In this document: positions 36,372-44,692 of the stretch, one piece after another
Layout: each line of letters starts with the position of its first letter
Numbering within the stretch: position 1 is the first letter of the stretch
Origin: Ruminiclostridium cellobioparum subsp. termitidis CT1112
Lineage (GTDB): Bacteria; Bacillota; Clostridia; Acetivibrionales; DSM-1351
Length of the DNA: 64,000 nucleotides
Direction of reading: 5' to 3'
Assembly (NCBI RefSeq): GCF_000350485.1
Contig: NZ_AORV01000043.1
Span: forward strand, 36,418-100,417
Program-made: the position numbers and the translations under genes
The notes under the pieces: model-generated
Seen by the model: only the letters and a program-made list of their open reading frames with translations
Told to the model about the DNA's origin: nothing
The model's database searches: none

Positions 36372-37715
36372 CTATCTACTTGCCACAAGAACACCGAAAA
36401 TATCTTCCGTCAGCCTCAAAGCGCCGTCATAGCCCGCATAAGCCCTGTCAAGCACAACTCTGTTGCATACCGGGTATGTCACACTTAAATGCCCTGCGCT
36501 TATCCTGTCAGCCGCATCTCTTTCAAAGGAACTGCCAAGGATGAAGGCGGGACTGAAGCTGTTGTAATATCTTTCACCGTTACCCGGAGTACAGTGATAA
36601 TTAACCTCTTTAAGCACACCTGACGTATGTGTATTAAAAATAACTTTTGGTTTAATACCTGATGCATAGTTTTTAAATCTTGTTAAAATCAAAGCTCTGT
36701 CAGCAGCACTCAGATTGTCGTCAGTGATTATTACCAGCTCGGGCAGCCAGCCTATATCATCGGAAAGATATCTGGCAAGTGCCTGGGCATAATTTGAATC
36801 ACCCACCACAACTGCATATCTTTGAAGATCGATATCGCTGTAAATATCCGCAAGTCTTTCAATATAACCGTAATACCGCTTTTTTTCCGCCTTTATGACA
36901 ATGTCTGTAAAGGCCCCATCAATACCCAGTGCCCTGCCGACTTCATTCATAAAAAGTCCGGTGCCATAGTCCCCAATCGGAAATGGGACACTGATATACG
37001 GTACGTTGTGCACCTCTTCAAAAACTTTTGCCGCTTCTATTCCGAAGGTATCCGATACAACAATATTCAATACCGCTCTGGAAGAGTCTTTCAGGTCGGA
37101 GAGTGTCTCACCCTCTCCGAAAAAGGTATTAACGCGGTAACCGAGTTTGGAAACAAGACCTTTCAGTACCTTTAGATTCCCCTTCCAGAATACATCCTGT
37201 ACCGGAACCACTCCCCACAGGTTTACAAGCTTTTCATCCTTTTCCTCGTGCTTTTCAACATAATCCCTGAACAAGGCTTGAAGTACCAGATCATAGCCTC
37301 TGAAGGAATTTCCCTTGAAACCCCCGGTATTTATTGCATAAACCGGATCACCCCTGGTCTTGAAATGACTTGCGACACTCCGGACATCATCACCAATCAT
37401 CTCAACCATGCACCCTGTCAGCACAAAATAAAGCTCACCATCCACAACCTCAAGAGTTTTTTCTATCTGCTCCTTAAGCCTCTCCTCTCCTCCAAAAATG
37501 ATTTCATTTTCATATACATTAGTGCTTGGCAGCGCCAAACCACTGCAGTAACCGCTCCCGGCGTATCCTGCGGCACCGTTGTGAGCATTGGCAAGATTGC
37601 TGCCGCAGCCCGCCGCGGCATGAATGATAGATATTACTCCCGGCAGCGCACTTAAGGTTGATATTGCCCCGCCCAGCGAACATAAATACCTTGGACGATC
37701 AATAATTGTGCTCAT
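36372..37715 (-). CDS. Second nitrogenase component 1-like beta subunit (NifK/NifN-like)
   Basis: 447 residues. All three P-cluster-position cysteines are present: C12 (RYLCSLGGA), C37 (AAAGCGSNL) and C102 (LTGCMVEMIGDD). Strong family likeness to the NifK-like protein at 28964 (RPRY-C start, YAG near residue 51, GGFK, and the ending RVVLDRAYAGYDGALRLTEDI block), so the two pairs probably arose by duplication. Unlike the first pair, here beta precedes alpha. Keeping the third cysteine argues slightly for a P-cluster and against a pure NifN role. ATG 37715 follows AGGAGG. Confidence 0.85.
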   Translation of the reverse strand: MSTIIDRPRYLCSLGGAISTLSALPGVISIIHAAAGCGSNLANAHNGAAGYAGSGYCSGLALPSTNVYENEIIFGGEERLKEQIEKTLEVVDGELYFVLTGCMVEMIGDDVRSVASHFKTRGDPVYAINTGGFKGNSFRGYDLVLQALFRDYVEKHEEKDEKLVNLWGVVPVQDVFWKGNLKVLKGLVSKLGYRVNTFFGEGETLSDLKDSSRAVLNIVVSDTFGIEAAKVFEEVHNVPYISVPFPIGDYGTGLFMNEVGRALGIDGAFTDIVIKAEKKRYYGYIERLADIYSDIDLQRYAVVVGDSNYAQALARYLSDDIGWLPELVIITDDNLSAADRALILTRFKNYASGIKPKVIFNTHTSGVLKEVNYHCTPGNGERYYNSFSPAFILGSSFERDAADRISAGHLSVTYPVCNRVVLDRAYAGYDGALRLTEDIFGVLVASR

Positions 37716-37746
37716 TAAAATACCTCCTGAAACACAGTTCTATATT

Positions 37747-37770
37747 ATAGTATTCCTATATTAATACTAT
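37747..37770 (-). promoter_or_regulatory. Dyad operator before the second nifKD-like pair
   Basis: ATAGTAT-(10)-ATACTAT inverted repeat containing ATAGTATTCCTAT (37747-37759), the same 13-mer as in the cysK control region at 38983-38995. On the minus strand it reads ATAGGAATACTAT, overlapping a TATAAT-like -10. The good half of the CymR motif (ATNGGAAT) is present. No good -35 is visible, so this promoter may be weak or activator-dependent. Confidence 0.55.
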
Positions 37771-37860
37771 GTTTTGTGATTTAACTAAAAGGGTTTAACC
37801 CCCTTTAATATTAAAAATATATGTTGATTTTTGGGTCATTGCTGTATAGCTGTTCCAGTT

Positions 37861-38796
37861 TTAAACATCCTGGAACAGAACAGTAGACAGATACCTTTCC
37901 CCTGTATCCGGAAGTAGAGCAACTATGGTTTTTCCCTTGTTTTCAGGTCTCTTTGCCAGCTGCACGGCAGCAAAAGCGGCGGCACCTGACGAGATACCTA
38001 CCAGCAAACCCTCCCTTTTTGCCAATTCCCTGGCAGTATCTACGGCCTCTTCATTTTTTACCTTGTATATTTCGTCGATTATACTTCTGTTGAGAACATC
38101 CGGGATGAAACCTGCGCCGATACCTTGAATTTTGTGTGAACCTTTTACTCCTCCCGACAATACCGGCGAGTCAAAGGGCTCAACAGCAACAATCCGAACT
38201 TCCGGTTTTCTTTCCTTCAACACTTCTCCCACACCGGTAATAGTCCCGCCTGTTCCTACTCCTCCTACAAATATATCAACCTTACCATCGGTATCCTTCC
38301 ATATTTCCTCTGCAGTGGTTCTTCTATGTATTTCCGGGTTGGCAGGATTCTTGAACTGCTGCGGTATAAATGAGTTTGGAGTCTGTGCGGCAATTTCTTC
38401 AGCTTTCCTTATTGCTCCGGGCATACCGTCAGTACCTGGTGTTAAAACAAGTTCCGCACCTAAAGCCTTTAATAGGCTTCTTCTTTCAACGCTAAAGGTT
38501 TCAGGAAGAGTTATCACAAGTTTATAACCCTTGGCTGCCGCCACAAATGCAAGAGCTATACCCGTGTTTCCGCTGGTAGGCTCGATTATGACCGTATCCT
38601 TGTTAACAAATCCTCTTTCCTCGGCATCCTTTATCATTGCATATCCTATTCTGTCCTTGACACTGCCGGCCGGATTGAAATATTCAAGCTTTACAAGCAA
38701 TCTGGCCTGGAGGCCGTTGGCCTGACTGTAATTGGACAGCTCTAAAAGCGGAGTATTTCCAATCAGATCTGTGAGGTTACTTGCTATTTTTGACAT
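37861..38796 (-). CDS. cysK: Cysteine synthase
   Basis: 311 residues from ATG 38796 (GGGAGA upstream). O-acetylserine sulfhydrylase of the PLP fold: lysine in [11 protein letters not shown], substrate loop [30 protein letters not shown], and the C-terminal [11 protein letters not shown] block. Makes cysteine from O-acetylserine and sulfide. It lies upstream of the second nitrogenase-like pair with its own promoter and leader; an imperfect hairpin (AAAGGG / CCCTTTT) follows the gene. Confidence 0.95.
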   Translation of the reverse strand: MSKIASNLTDLIGNTPLLELSNYSQANGLQARLLVKLEYFNPAGSVKDRIGYAMIKDAEERGFVNKDTVIIEPTSGNTGIALAFVAAAKGYKLVITLPETFSVERRSLLKALGAELVLTPGTDGMPGAIRKAEEIAAQTPNSFIPQQFKNPANPEIHRRTTAEEIWKDTDGKVDIFVGGVGTGGTITGVGEVLKERKPEVRIVAVEPFDSPVLSGGVKGSHKIQGIGAGFIPDVLNRSIIDEIYKVKNEEAVDTARELAKREGLLVGISSGAAAFAAVQLAKRPENKGKTIVALLPDTGERYLSTVLFQDV

Positions 38797-38921
38797 ATAA
38801 TCTCCCTTCTGCATGTATGCATTTACTTCAGTAATACATGCAAAAAATAGTAACAGGTTTTATCTTCCCTCTCAATAACGCCGTTAATATCGGCAAAAAC
38901 ACTTCTACAGGGTATAAAAAA

Positions 38922-38979
38922 AAGAGACAATGCCTTAATACCATAATGGTATATCTCATTGCCTCCGGTTTTCCAGTCA
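38922..38979 (-). promoter_or_regulatory. Attenuator-like leader of cysK
   Basis: Minus strand: CTGG-AAAA-CCGG mini-hairpin (about 38966-38977) in GACTGGAAAACCGGAGGC, then a terminator with arms GAGGCAATG / CATTGTCTC (38934-38965, inner ATACC-GGTAT) and eight U. Identical architecture to the metY copy 2 leader, with a compensating change in the mini-hairpin (CCGG versus CCAG). About 130 bases remain to the cysK start. Confidence 0.7.
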
Positions 38980-38982
38980 GTA

Positions 38983-39036
38983 ATAGTATTCCTATTTGTT
39001 TACTAGTATTTTATACTACACCAATCGGTCTGTCAA
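38983..39036 (-). promoter_or_regulatory. Promoter and CymR-like half site of cysK
   Basis: Minus strand TTGACA (39031-39036), 17 bases, TAAAAT (39008-39013; TATAAA at 15 is the alternative). ATAGGAATACTAT (38983-38995) just downstream matches the site before the second nifKD-like pair and the conserved half of the CymR motif. Confidence 0.65.
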
Positions 39037-39046
39037 TATATAAATT

Positions 39047-39688
39047 TTATTTGTTCTGAATTCTATAAATTATCCTGGCGCCCTGTTCTGCAATATATTT
39101 CTCAATCTCGGTGGTGTTGAGCGAGTTGGTTCCTATGACAACATTGCTCTTTCCGAAAGCACTGCTGTATACCGCTACATGAGTTATATTGGCATTGAAT
39201 TTTGCAAATGTACTTGTGATCATGGACAGCATTCCCGGGGCGTCATCCACCTCGATGGTCATTCTGGTACCGGGCTCTCTGAAGCCGAGAAGTTCTATAA
39301 AGGAATCAAATATATCACTTTCTGTAATAATACCTACCAGCTTTTCGTTATCGACTACAGGAAGAAATCCTATGTCATTATCCCTCATCAAAAGTGCTGC
39401 TTCTTCCAGAAGAGCATTGGAAGTTACAGTTACAGGATTCTTTGACATTATGCTGCTGATTTTGGTCTTTGCAAGCAGGTAAGTTATTTCACCCATGCTT
39501 AATGCCGTTGCTTTGGAGGGGGAAACCTTTACAATATCCCCTCTTGACACGACACCCACCAGCTTTCCGTTGTCAACAACCGGCAGACGCTTTATGCCGT
39601 TATTTTTGATTATTTCCTGGGCATCCGGAATTGTCTGTGCCGGTGAAATTGTAAAAGGATTTGAAGTCATTTTGTTTTTAACAAACAT
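39047..39688 (-). CDS. CBS-CBS-ACT domain protein (AcuB-like)
   Basis: 213 residues from ATG 39688. Two CBS repeats (VKNKMTSNPFTISP with GIKRLPVVDNGKLVGVVSRGD; ISSIMSKNPVTVTS with DIGFLPVVDNEKLVGIITESD) and a C-terminal ACT domain (MTIEVDDAPGMLSMI). The architecture senses adenine nucleotides and a small ligand, often an amino acid. It is the last gene after livF, separated by repeat R4, so it may sense branched-chain amino acids (inference). A longer in-frame reading upstream is only the repeat. Confidence 0.88.
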   Translation of the reverse strand: MFVKNKMTSNPFTISPAQTIPDAQEIIKNNGIKRLPVVDNGKLVGVVSRGDIVKVSPSKATALSMGEITYLLAKTKISSIMSKNPVTVTSNALLEEAALLMRDNDIGFLPVVDNEKLVGIITESDIFDSFIELLGFREPGTRMTIEVDDAPGMLSMITSTFAKFNANITHVAVYSSAFGKSNVVIGTNSLNTTEIEKYIAEQGARIIYRIQNK

Positions 39689-39800
39689 ATTAGCCTCCCA
39701 AGCCATTTTATGGCTTTGAGCCGCATAAGCGGCCACAAAATAAAATTTTGGTTCACTCCTCTTTCGGCTATGAGGCGAATAAAGGAGGTTAATTGGCCAT
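39689..39800. repeat. Intergenic RBS-flanking repeat, copy R4
   Basis: Same element as R3, but outside the sulfate operon, between livF and the CBS-ACT gene. Minus strand: GGCCAATTAACCTCC, centre, hairpin GGCCGCTTATGCGGC, hairpin AAGCCAT-AAA-ATGGCTT, GGGAGG, start codon. The plus strand end reads AAAGGAGGTTAATTGGCC. Bases 39801-39898 between it and livF hold nothing recognisable. Confidence 0.8.
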
Positions 39801-39898
39801 GTACGCTTTGCGCACATCAAATATTATGGTGCAGATATTCCAGCTTAAAACCTGTTAAAATTGCAGTGCAAACCGCTTTAAAGTCAAGCTCCCCGCTG

Positions 39899-40603
39899 CT
39901 AGCCGCCCAGATACGCTTTTCTTATTTCATCACTCTGCATCAGTTGGGCTCCGGTGCCCGACAGTACTATGGAACCGGTTTCCATTACATATGCCCTGTG
40001 TGCTATCTGGAGTGCCATGCTTGCGTTCTGCTCAACTAATAATATGGTAGTACCGGCCTGATTTATGCTTTTTATTATGTCAAAGATTTCTTTGACAAAC
40101 AGGGGTGCCAGACCCATTGAGGGTTCGTCCAGAAACAGCATTCTCGGACTGCTCATCAGTGCACGTCCCATTGCAAGCATCTGCTGCTCCCCGCCTGAAA
40201 GTGTTCCTGCCGCCTGTTTCTTTCTTTTTTCAAGAATGGGAAAGCGCTGGTACACCATTTTCAGATCCTTGCCTATTTGCGCCTTATCCTTTCTGAGGTA
40301 TGCACCCAGCTCGAGATTTTCCAGAACGGTCATGGTTGAAAAAACCCTTCTGCCCTCCGGAACCTGGCATATTCCCATTTTAACCCTGTCCTGAGGGGAT
40401 ATTGAAGAAATATCCCTGCCTTCAAAAATTATTGAACCTTTGGTAGGTTTCTTTAATCCTGAAATTGTACGCAGAGTTGTTGTCTTTCCGGCACCGTTGG
40501 CACCTATCAAAGTTACTATTTCTCCCTGATTAACGGTTAGTGAAATGTCTTTCAATGCATGAATCACGCCAAAATGCACATCTAAATTCTTAATTTCAAG
40601 CAT
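39899..40603 (-). CDS. livF: Branched-chain amino acid ABC transporter ATPase LivF
   Basis: 234 residues from ATG 40603 (AGGAGG upstream), overlapping the end of livG by eight bases. Walker A IGANGAGKTTTLRTI, the ICQVPEGRRVFSTMTVLENL signature of LivF, LSGGEQQMLAMGRAL and LFLDEPSMGLAPL. One of two ATPases for the LivHM permease. Confidence 0.95.
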   Translation of the reverse strand: MLEIKNLDVHFGVIHALKDISLTVNQGEIVTLIGANGAGKTTTLRTISGLKKPTKGSIIFEGRDISSISPQDRVKMGICQVPEGRRVFSTMTVLENLELGAYLRKDKAQIGKDLKMVYQRFPILEKRKKQAAGTLSGGEQQMLAMGRALMSSPRMLFLDEPSMGLAPLFVKEIFDIIKSINQAGTTILLVEQNASMALQIAHRAYVMETGSIVLSGTGAQLMQSDEIRKAYLGG

Positions 40604-41380
40604 TGTCGACCTCCTCTCCCAGGTATGCTTCAATAACCCGTTTATTTGTTTTTATTTCCTCAGGTGTGCCATTGGCAATTATCTGCCCGTAGTCAAGCAC
40701 GTAAATCCTCTCACAGATTTTCATGACCAGTGACATATCATGCTCTATAAGCAAAATTGTCAGATTGAACTGCTTTCTGATAGACTGTATCAGGTCTGTC
40801 AACTGCGCGGTTTCAGCAGGATTCATACCTGCGGCGGGTTCGTCCAGCAGGAGTACCGACGGTTCGGTGGCAAGGGCCCTGACGATTTCAAGATGTCTTT
40901 GTTCACCATAGGGCAGATTCTTCGCCATTTCATCCTTCTTTCCCTCAAGATGAAATATCTTCAAAAGCTCAATGCTTTTTTTCTCCAGCTCCTTCTCAGC
41001 CTTGGCATATGAGGGAAGATGGAGGAAAGAAGACATCAGGCCGTATTTTACGTTTTGGTTCATAGCTATACGGACATTGTCCAGAACCGTCAAATCCTTG
41101 AAAAGACGGATATTCTGAAAGGTTCTTGCCAGTCCGTCCTTACATACGGTATAAGGCTTTAACCCCTGTATTCTTTCGGCACACCGTTTTTAGTCAATGT
41201 AATCTTACCGGCCGTGGGTTCATAAACACCAGTAAGGAGGTTAAAGGCAGTGGTCTTTCCTGCTCCGTTGGGGCCGATAAGTCCTACCAGCTCTCCCTGC
41301 TGCAATTCAAGATTTACTTTTGAAACGGCAGTCAGACCGCCGAAGGATTTGGTCAAATCCTTAACTGTAAGAATTGCCAT
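40596..41380 (-). CDS. livG: Branched-chain amino acid ABC transporter ATPase LivG (apparent frameshift)
   Basis: Two frames form one LivG. From ATG 41380 (GGAGG upstream): LTVKDLTKSFGGLTAVSKV and Walker A IGPNGAGKTTAFNLLTG. This frame hits a stop near 41159. The other frame gives GLKPYTVCKDGLARTFQN, then NLPYGEQRHLEIVRALA and VLLLDEPAAGMNP. Adding one A to the A5 run near codon 66 joins them. Length is one short of a multiple of three. Probably intact in the organism. Confidence 0.87.
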
Positions 41381-42349
41381 TTATACCTCCTCCTTTCCGC
41401 GTTTTGATTTGAGACCGATCTTTTTGAAAACGGATAATGATATTTCCTTTGAACCCATTAACCCCTGTGGTCTGAACAGCATTAATATTATCAACAGCAG
41501 TGCATATATTATCATGCGCACTTCCGAAAAGGACTGTAAAAATGTAGATATGATTGCAAGCAATACGGCAGCTATTATTGAACCCGAAATACTTCCCAGT
41601 CCTCCGAGAACTACGATAACCAATACATCAACAGATTTAAGGAACCCAAACAAGTCGGGCTTGAGGAAATAGAAATAGGATGCGTAGATCCCGCCTGCTA
41701 TTCCTGCAAAAAACGCACCCATGGTAAATGAAATTACTTTATATTTTGTGGTATTTACACCCATGGATTCGGCAGCAATCTCATCCTCACGGATTGAGAT
41801 ACAGGCACGTCCGTGGGAGGATTTCAGGAAATTTGCAATTATTACCACAGTGCCCACAGTGAATACAAACATCCAGGTCCAGTTTACAAACTGCGGAATA
41901 CCCTGAAGTCCGGCTGCACCGTTAGTAATTTCCATGTTAAGGAAAATAATTTTTATGATTTCAGCCATACCCAGGGTTGCAATGGCAAGATAATCACCGC
42001 GCAATCTCAGCGTGGGAAGACCAACAATGGCACCAACCAATGCAGCCGCAATAGCTCCGGCAATTATTCCTCCAATAAATCCCACGGTGGTAGGATTACT
42101 GATTGTAATTATTGCGCACACATAGGCTCCGATGGACATGAATCCGGCATGTCCCAGTGAAAACTGTCCCGTAAAGCCCGTAATCAGGTTCAGACTGACT
42201 GCAAGGATTATATTTATACAAATTGTAGCAAGGGTGGCCTGCCAATAGTCATCAATTATACCAACCGTTATCAGGCCTTGAATTGCTGCATAGGTAATCA
42301 ATATGGAAACAAATTTTTGAAGGGTTTTATGTTTAAATATATTTTTCAT
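41381..42349 (-). CDS. livM: Branched-chain amino acid ABC permease LivM
   Basis: 322 residues from ATG 42349 (AAGGTG upstream), a hydrophobic protein with eight or more helices. The FSLGHAGFMSIGAY motif and the GLPTLRLRGDYLAIATLGMAE segment (given here as its core) are diagnostic, with EDEIAAESMGVNTTKYK as the ATPase contact loop. It begins just past the livH stop. Confidence 0.94.
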   Translation of the reverse strand: MKNIFKHKTLQKFVSILITYAAIQGLITVGIIDDYWQATLATICINIILAVSLNLITGFTGQFSLGHAGFMSIGAYVCAIITISNPTTVGFIGGIIAGAIAAALVGAIVGLPTLRLRGDYLAIATLGMAEIIKIIFLNMEITNGAAGLQGIPQFVNWTWMFVFTVGTVVIIANFLKSSHGRACISIREDEIAAESMGVNTTKYKVISFTMGAFFAGIAGGIYASYFYFLKPDLFGFLKSVDVLVIVVLGGLGSISGSIIAAVLLAIISTFLQSFSEVRMIIYALLLIILMLFRPQGLMGSKEISLSVFKKIGLKSKRGKEEV

Positions 42350-42353
42350 ATGG

Positions 42354-43238
42354 TCACACCTTCTCCTTGGTATTCTTGCCAAGCAGTCCGGCCGGCTTAA
42401 CAATAAGAATAATTATAAGAATTGCAAAAACAACCGCATCTTTATACAGCGAGTTCCCATATCCAGATACAAAAACTTCCACTGTTCCGATAAAGTACCC
42501 TCCAATCATAGCCCCGGGAATTATTCCGATACCCCCGAACACGGCGGCGACAAAAGCCTTAAGTCCCGGAATTACACCCATTAGCGGATCTATGGAATTA
42601 TAATAGATACCCACCAGTACACCTGCCGCTCCGGCCAATGCCGAACCCAGGGCAAACGTAAAGGATATGGTTGAATTAACGTTTATCCCCATCAATTCGG
42701 CAGCATCTTTATCCAATGAAACAGCTCTCATAGCCTTTCCCATTTTTGTCTTTTTTACTATGAACTGCAGTAAAGCCACCAGCACAATTGTGCTTGCCAC
42801 TATTAATATCTGCTGTGCTGTAATTGTCATATTCCCAATCTTGAATCTTTCAGCCAGCCAGCCTGTCATTGGAGGATATGCACGGACATTTGCCGTTACG
42901 AATCTCATTGTTCCGTATTCAATGAACAGGGAAACACCTATTGCAGTGATCAGAACTGCAATTCTGGTCGCATTTCTCAATGGCTTGTACGCAATTTTTT
43001 CAATCAACACTCCAATGATTGTACATGCCAGCATTGCTATAACCAGGGACGGAAACACGCCTAACTTTAATGAGGTCATACAGAAATAGCCGATGTATGC
43101 ACCAAGCATGTACACATCACAATGTGCAAAGTTTATTAGTTTTATTATTCCGTAAACCATGGTGTAACCCAATGCTATCAAGGCATATATACTGCCAAGG
43201 GATATTCCGTTAATCACCTGCTGTAAAAAATTATCCAA
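42354..43238 (-). CDS. livH: Branched-chain amino acid ABC permease LivH
   Basis: 294 residues. LivH signature GISLGSIYALIALGYTMVYG at the start, FAHCDVYMLGAYIGYF, and the loop SLDKDAAELMGINVN. A 160-base gap to livJ shows no terminator; GGGGG stands before the ATG at 43238. Confidence 0.94.
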   Translation of the reverse strand: MDNFLQQVINGISLGSIYALIALGYTMVYGIIKLINFAHCDVYMLGAYIGYFCMTSLKLGVFPSLVIAMLACTIIGVLIEKIAYKPLRNATRIAVLITAIGVSLFIEYGTMRFVTANVRAYPPMTGWLAERFKIGNMTITAQQILIVASTIVLVALLQFIVKKTKMGKAMRAVSLDKDAAELMGINVNSTISFTFALGSALAGAAGVLVGIYYNSIDPLMGVIPGLKAFVAAVFGGIGIIPGAMIGGYFIGTVEVFVSGYGNSLYKDAVVFAILIIILIVKPAGLLGKNTKEKV

Positions 43239-43398
43239 TTCATTTCCCCCTTATTTAATACAGGTTTAATGGTGTATAACATAGAAGTAAGGGCGATATG
43301 AATATTATATCCCCCCTACAACAATGTAATCTCAATCAAATATTTCGAATATTACTATATGGTATTGATATTTATTCAGTTTTATAAATCATACCTTT

Positions 43399-44568
43399 TT
43401 ATTTGTTTCCGCTCTTTTCAGCAGTTGCCTGAACACCATTTTCCAGACCCACAACAACTATGGCCTTAACCGGATTGTGGTTTTCATCAATACTGAAGGA
43501 ACCTGTAACACCTGTAAAATCCTTGGTTTCAGCCAATGCGTCCTTCAAGGCTCCGGAGTCGAGGCTCTTGCTTCTCTTTAAACCGTCGGCAACAAATTTT
43601 GCCAGATCGTATCCCAGCGCATGGAAAGCATTTGGTTCCTTATTGTATTTCTTTTTGAAATCATCGATAAACTTGACAACGGCCGGGTCTTTATCCAACG
43701 AAGAATAGTGGTTGGTAAAGTATACCTTAGTAAGAGCTGACGCTCCTGCCAGGTTTGTCAGGTCAGGTGAATCAAAACCGTCTGCACCGAGGATGGGTTT
43801 GTCTATCCCAAGTGCTCGGGCCTGCTTTATGATCAAGCCTGCTTCTTCGTAATAACCGGGAAGATAAATTACATCGAAATCAAGGCCTTTGATCTTGGTT
43901 AAAATGGCGTTGAAGTCCTTGTCCTTTGCAACATAGGCCTCTTCACCCACAATTGTACCGCCTGCGGCTGTAAAGGTCTTTGTAAAGTTATCGGCCAGAC
44001 CCTTGGCATAATCGCTGGAGCTGTCCTTAACAATAACCGCTTTCTTTGCACTCAGGTTCTGTGCAGCAAAGTTAGCCATGGCAGTTCCCTGGAAGGAATC
44101 TGTATAGCATATGCGGAAGGCATATTCCTTCTTTCCCGCCTTGTCGACAGTGACATCGTCTGCCGTAGCCGAACCGCTTATTACAGGAACCTTTTTCTTC
44201 TCTGCAACAGAGATTTCCGATTTAAAGGAACCCGAGGTAGCCGGTCCAAGTATGGCAACCACACCATCCTGTGAAATAAGTTTGTTTGCAAGTGTTATGG
44301 CTTCTGCAGGTTCGGACTTGTTGTCATATTTTACAGGAACCAGTTTTTTACCGTCAATTCCGCCTGCCGCATTAATTTCATCAATTGCCATCATGATGCC
44401 GTCAACCGAACTCTGTCCGTATGATGCCACACCACCTGACAATTCATAGTTTATACCTATTTTGATTTCGTTTGAGTTCGCCGCCTGTCCCTTGGAATTC
44501 GCACCGCAAGCAGTCAGTCCCGAGATCAGGAGGCCAACAGCGAGTAATATGCTAAGCTTCTTTTTCAT
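43399..44568 (-). CDS. livJ: Branched-chain amino acid-binding lipoprotein
   Basis: 389 residues. Lipobox LTAC at about residue 21. Periplasmic-binding fold type I: IKIGINYELSGGVASYGQS, GIMMAIDEINAAGGIDGKKL, ILGPATSGSFKSE, and YLPGYYEEAGLIIKQARALG. First gene of the liv operon behind a consensus promoter. The specific amino acid cannot be told from sequence. Confidence 0.92.
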   Translation of the reverse strand: MKKKLSILLAVGLLISGLTACGANSKGQAANSNEIKIGINYELSGGVASYGQSSVDGIMMAIDEINAAGGIDGKKLVPVKYDNKSEPAEAITLANKLISQDGVVAILGPATSGSFKSEISVAEKKKVPVISGSATADDVTVDKAGKKEYAFRICYTDSFQGTAMANFAAQNLSAKKAVIVKDSSSDYAKGLADNFTKTFTAAGGTIVGEEAYVAKDKDFNAILTKIKGLDFDVIYLPGYYEEAGLIIKQARALGIDKPILGADGFDSPDLTNLAGASALTKVYFTNHYSSLDKDPAVVKFIDDFKKKYNKEPNAFHALGYDLAKFVADGLKRSKSLDSGALKDALAETKDFTGVTGSFSIDENHNPVKAIVVVGLENGVQATAEKSGNK

Positions 44569-44614
44569 GATAAGTCCCCCTATGTCTTTTTCTTATATGA
44601 ATATTTGTTTTTTT

Positions 44615-44643
44615 ATTCTATTATCTTTTTATCAGCTTGTCAA
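44615..44643 (-). promoter_or_regulatory. Promoter of the liv operon
   Basis: Minus strand TTGACA (44638-44643), 17 bases, TAGAAT (44615-44620), about 45 bases before the livJ start. Only a weak AT-rich hairpin separates it from trmD. Confidence 0.75.
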
Positions 44644-44692
44644 TGCACCGCTTTAATTTATTAAGATAATAATTTATTAAATTTTATGCCTG

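Noticed and set aside
28964..37715. Classical nitrogen-fixation (nif) cluster with nifHDK and nifEN
   Set aside because: No nifV, nifS/U, molybdate transport or nitrogen regulator, the NifD H442 ligand is missing in both alpha proteins, the beta subunits lack the long NifK N-terminus, and all neighbours are sulfur genes. N2 reduction cannot be fully excluded but is not the best reading.
23774..39036. SAM-I (S-box) or T-box leaders before metY and cysK
   Set aside because: ACTGG-AAACC-GGCAA in the cysK leader faintly recalls the S-box core, but the flanking helices and the GGAGGGA segment are absent; no T-box sequence (GGTGGNACCGCG) was seen.
18087..39820. N-terminal extensions ([16 protein letters not shown]) of cysA and the CBS-ACT protein
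   Set aside because: They are translations of the intergenic repeat; the frame is not the same in all copies and a strong ribosome binding site lies just before the family start.
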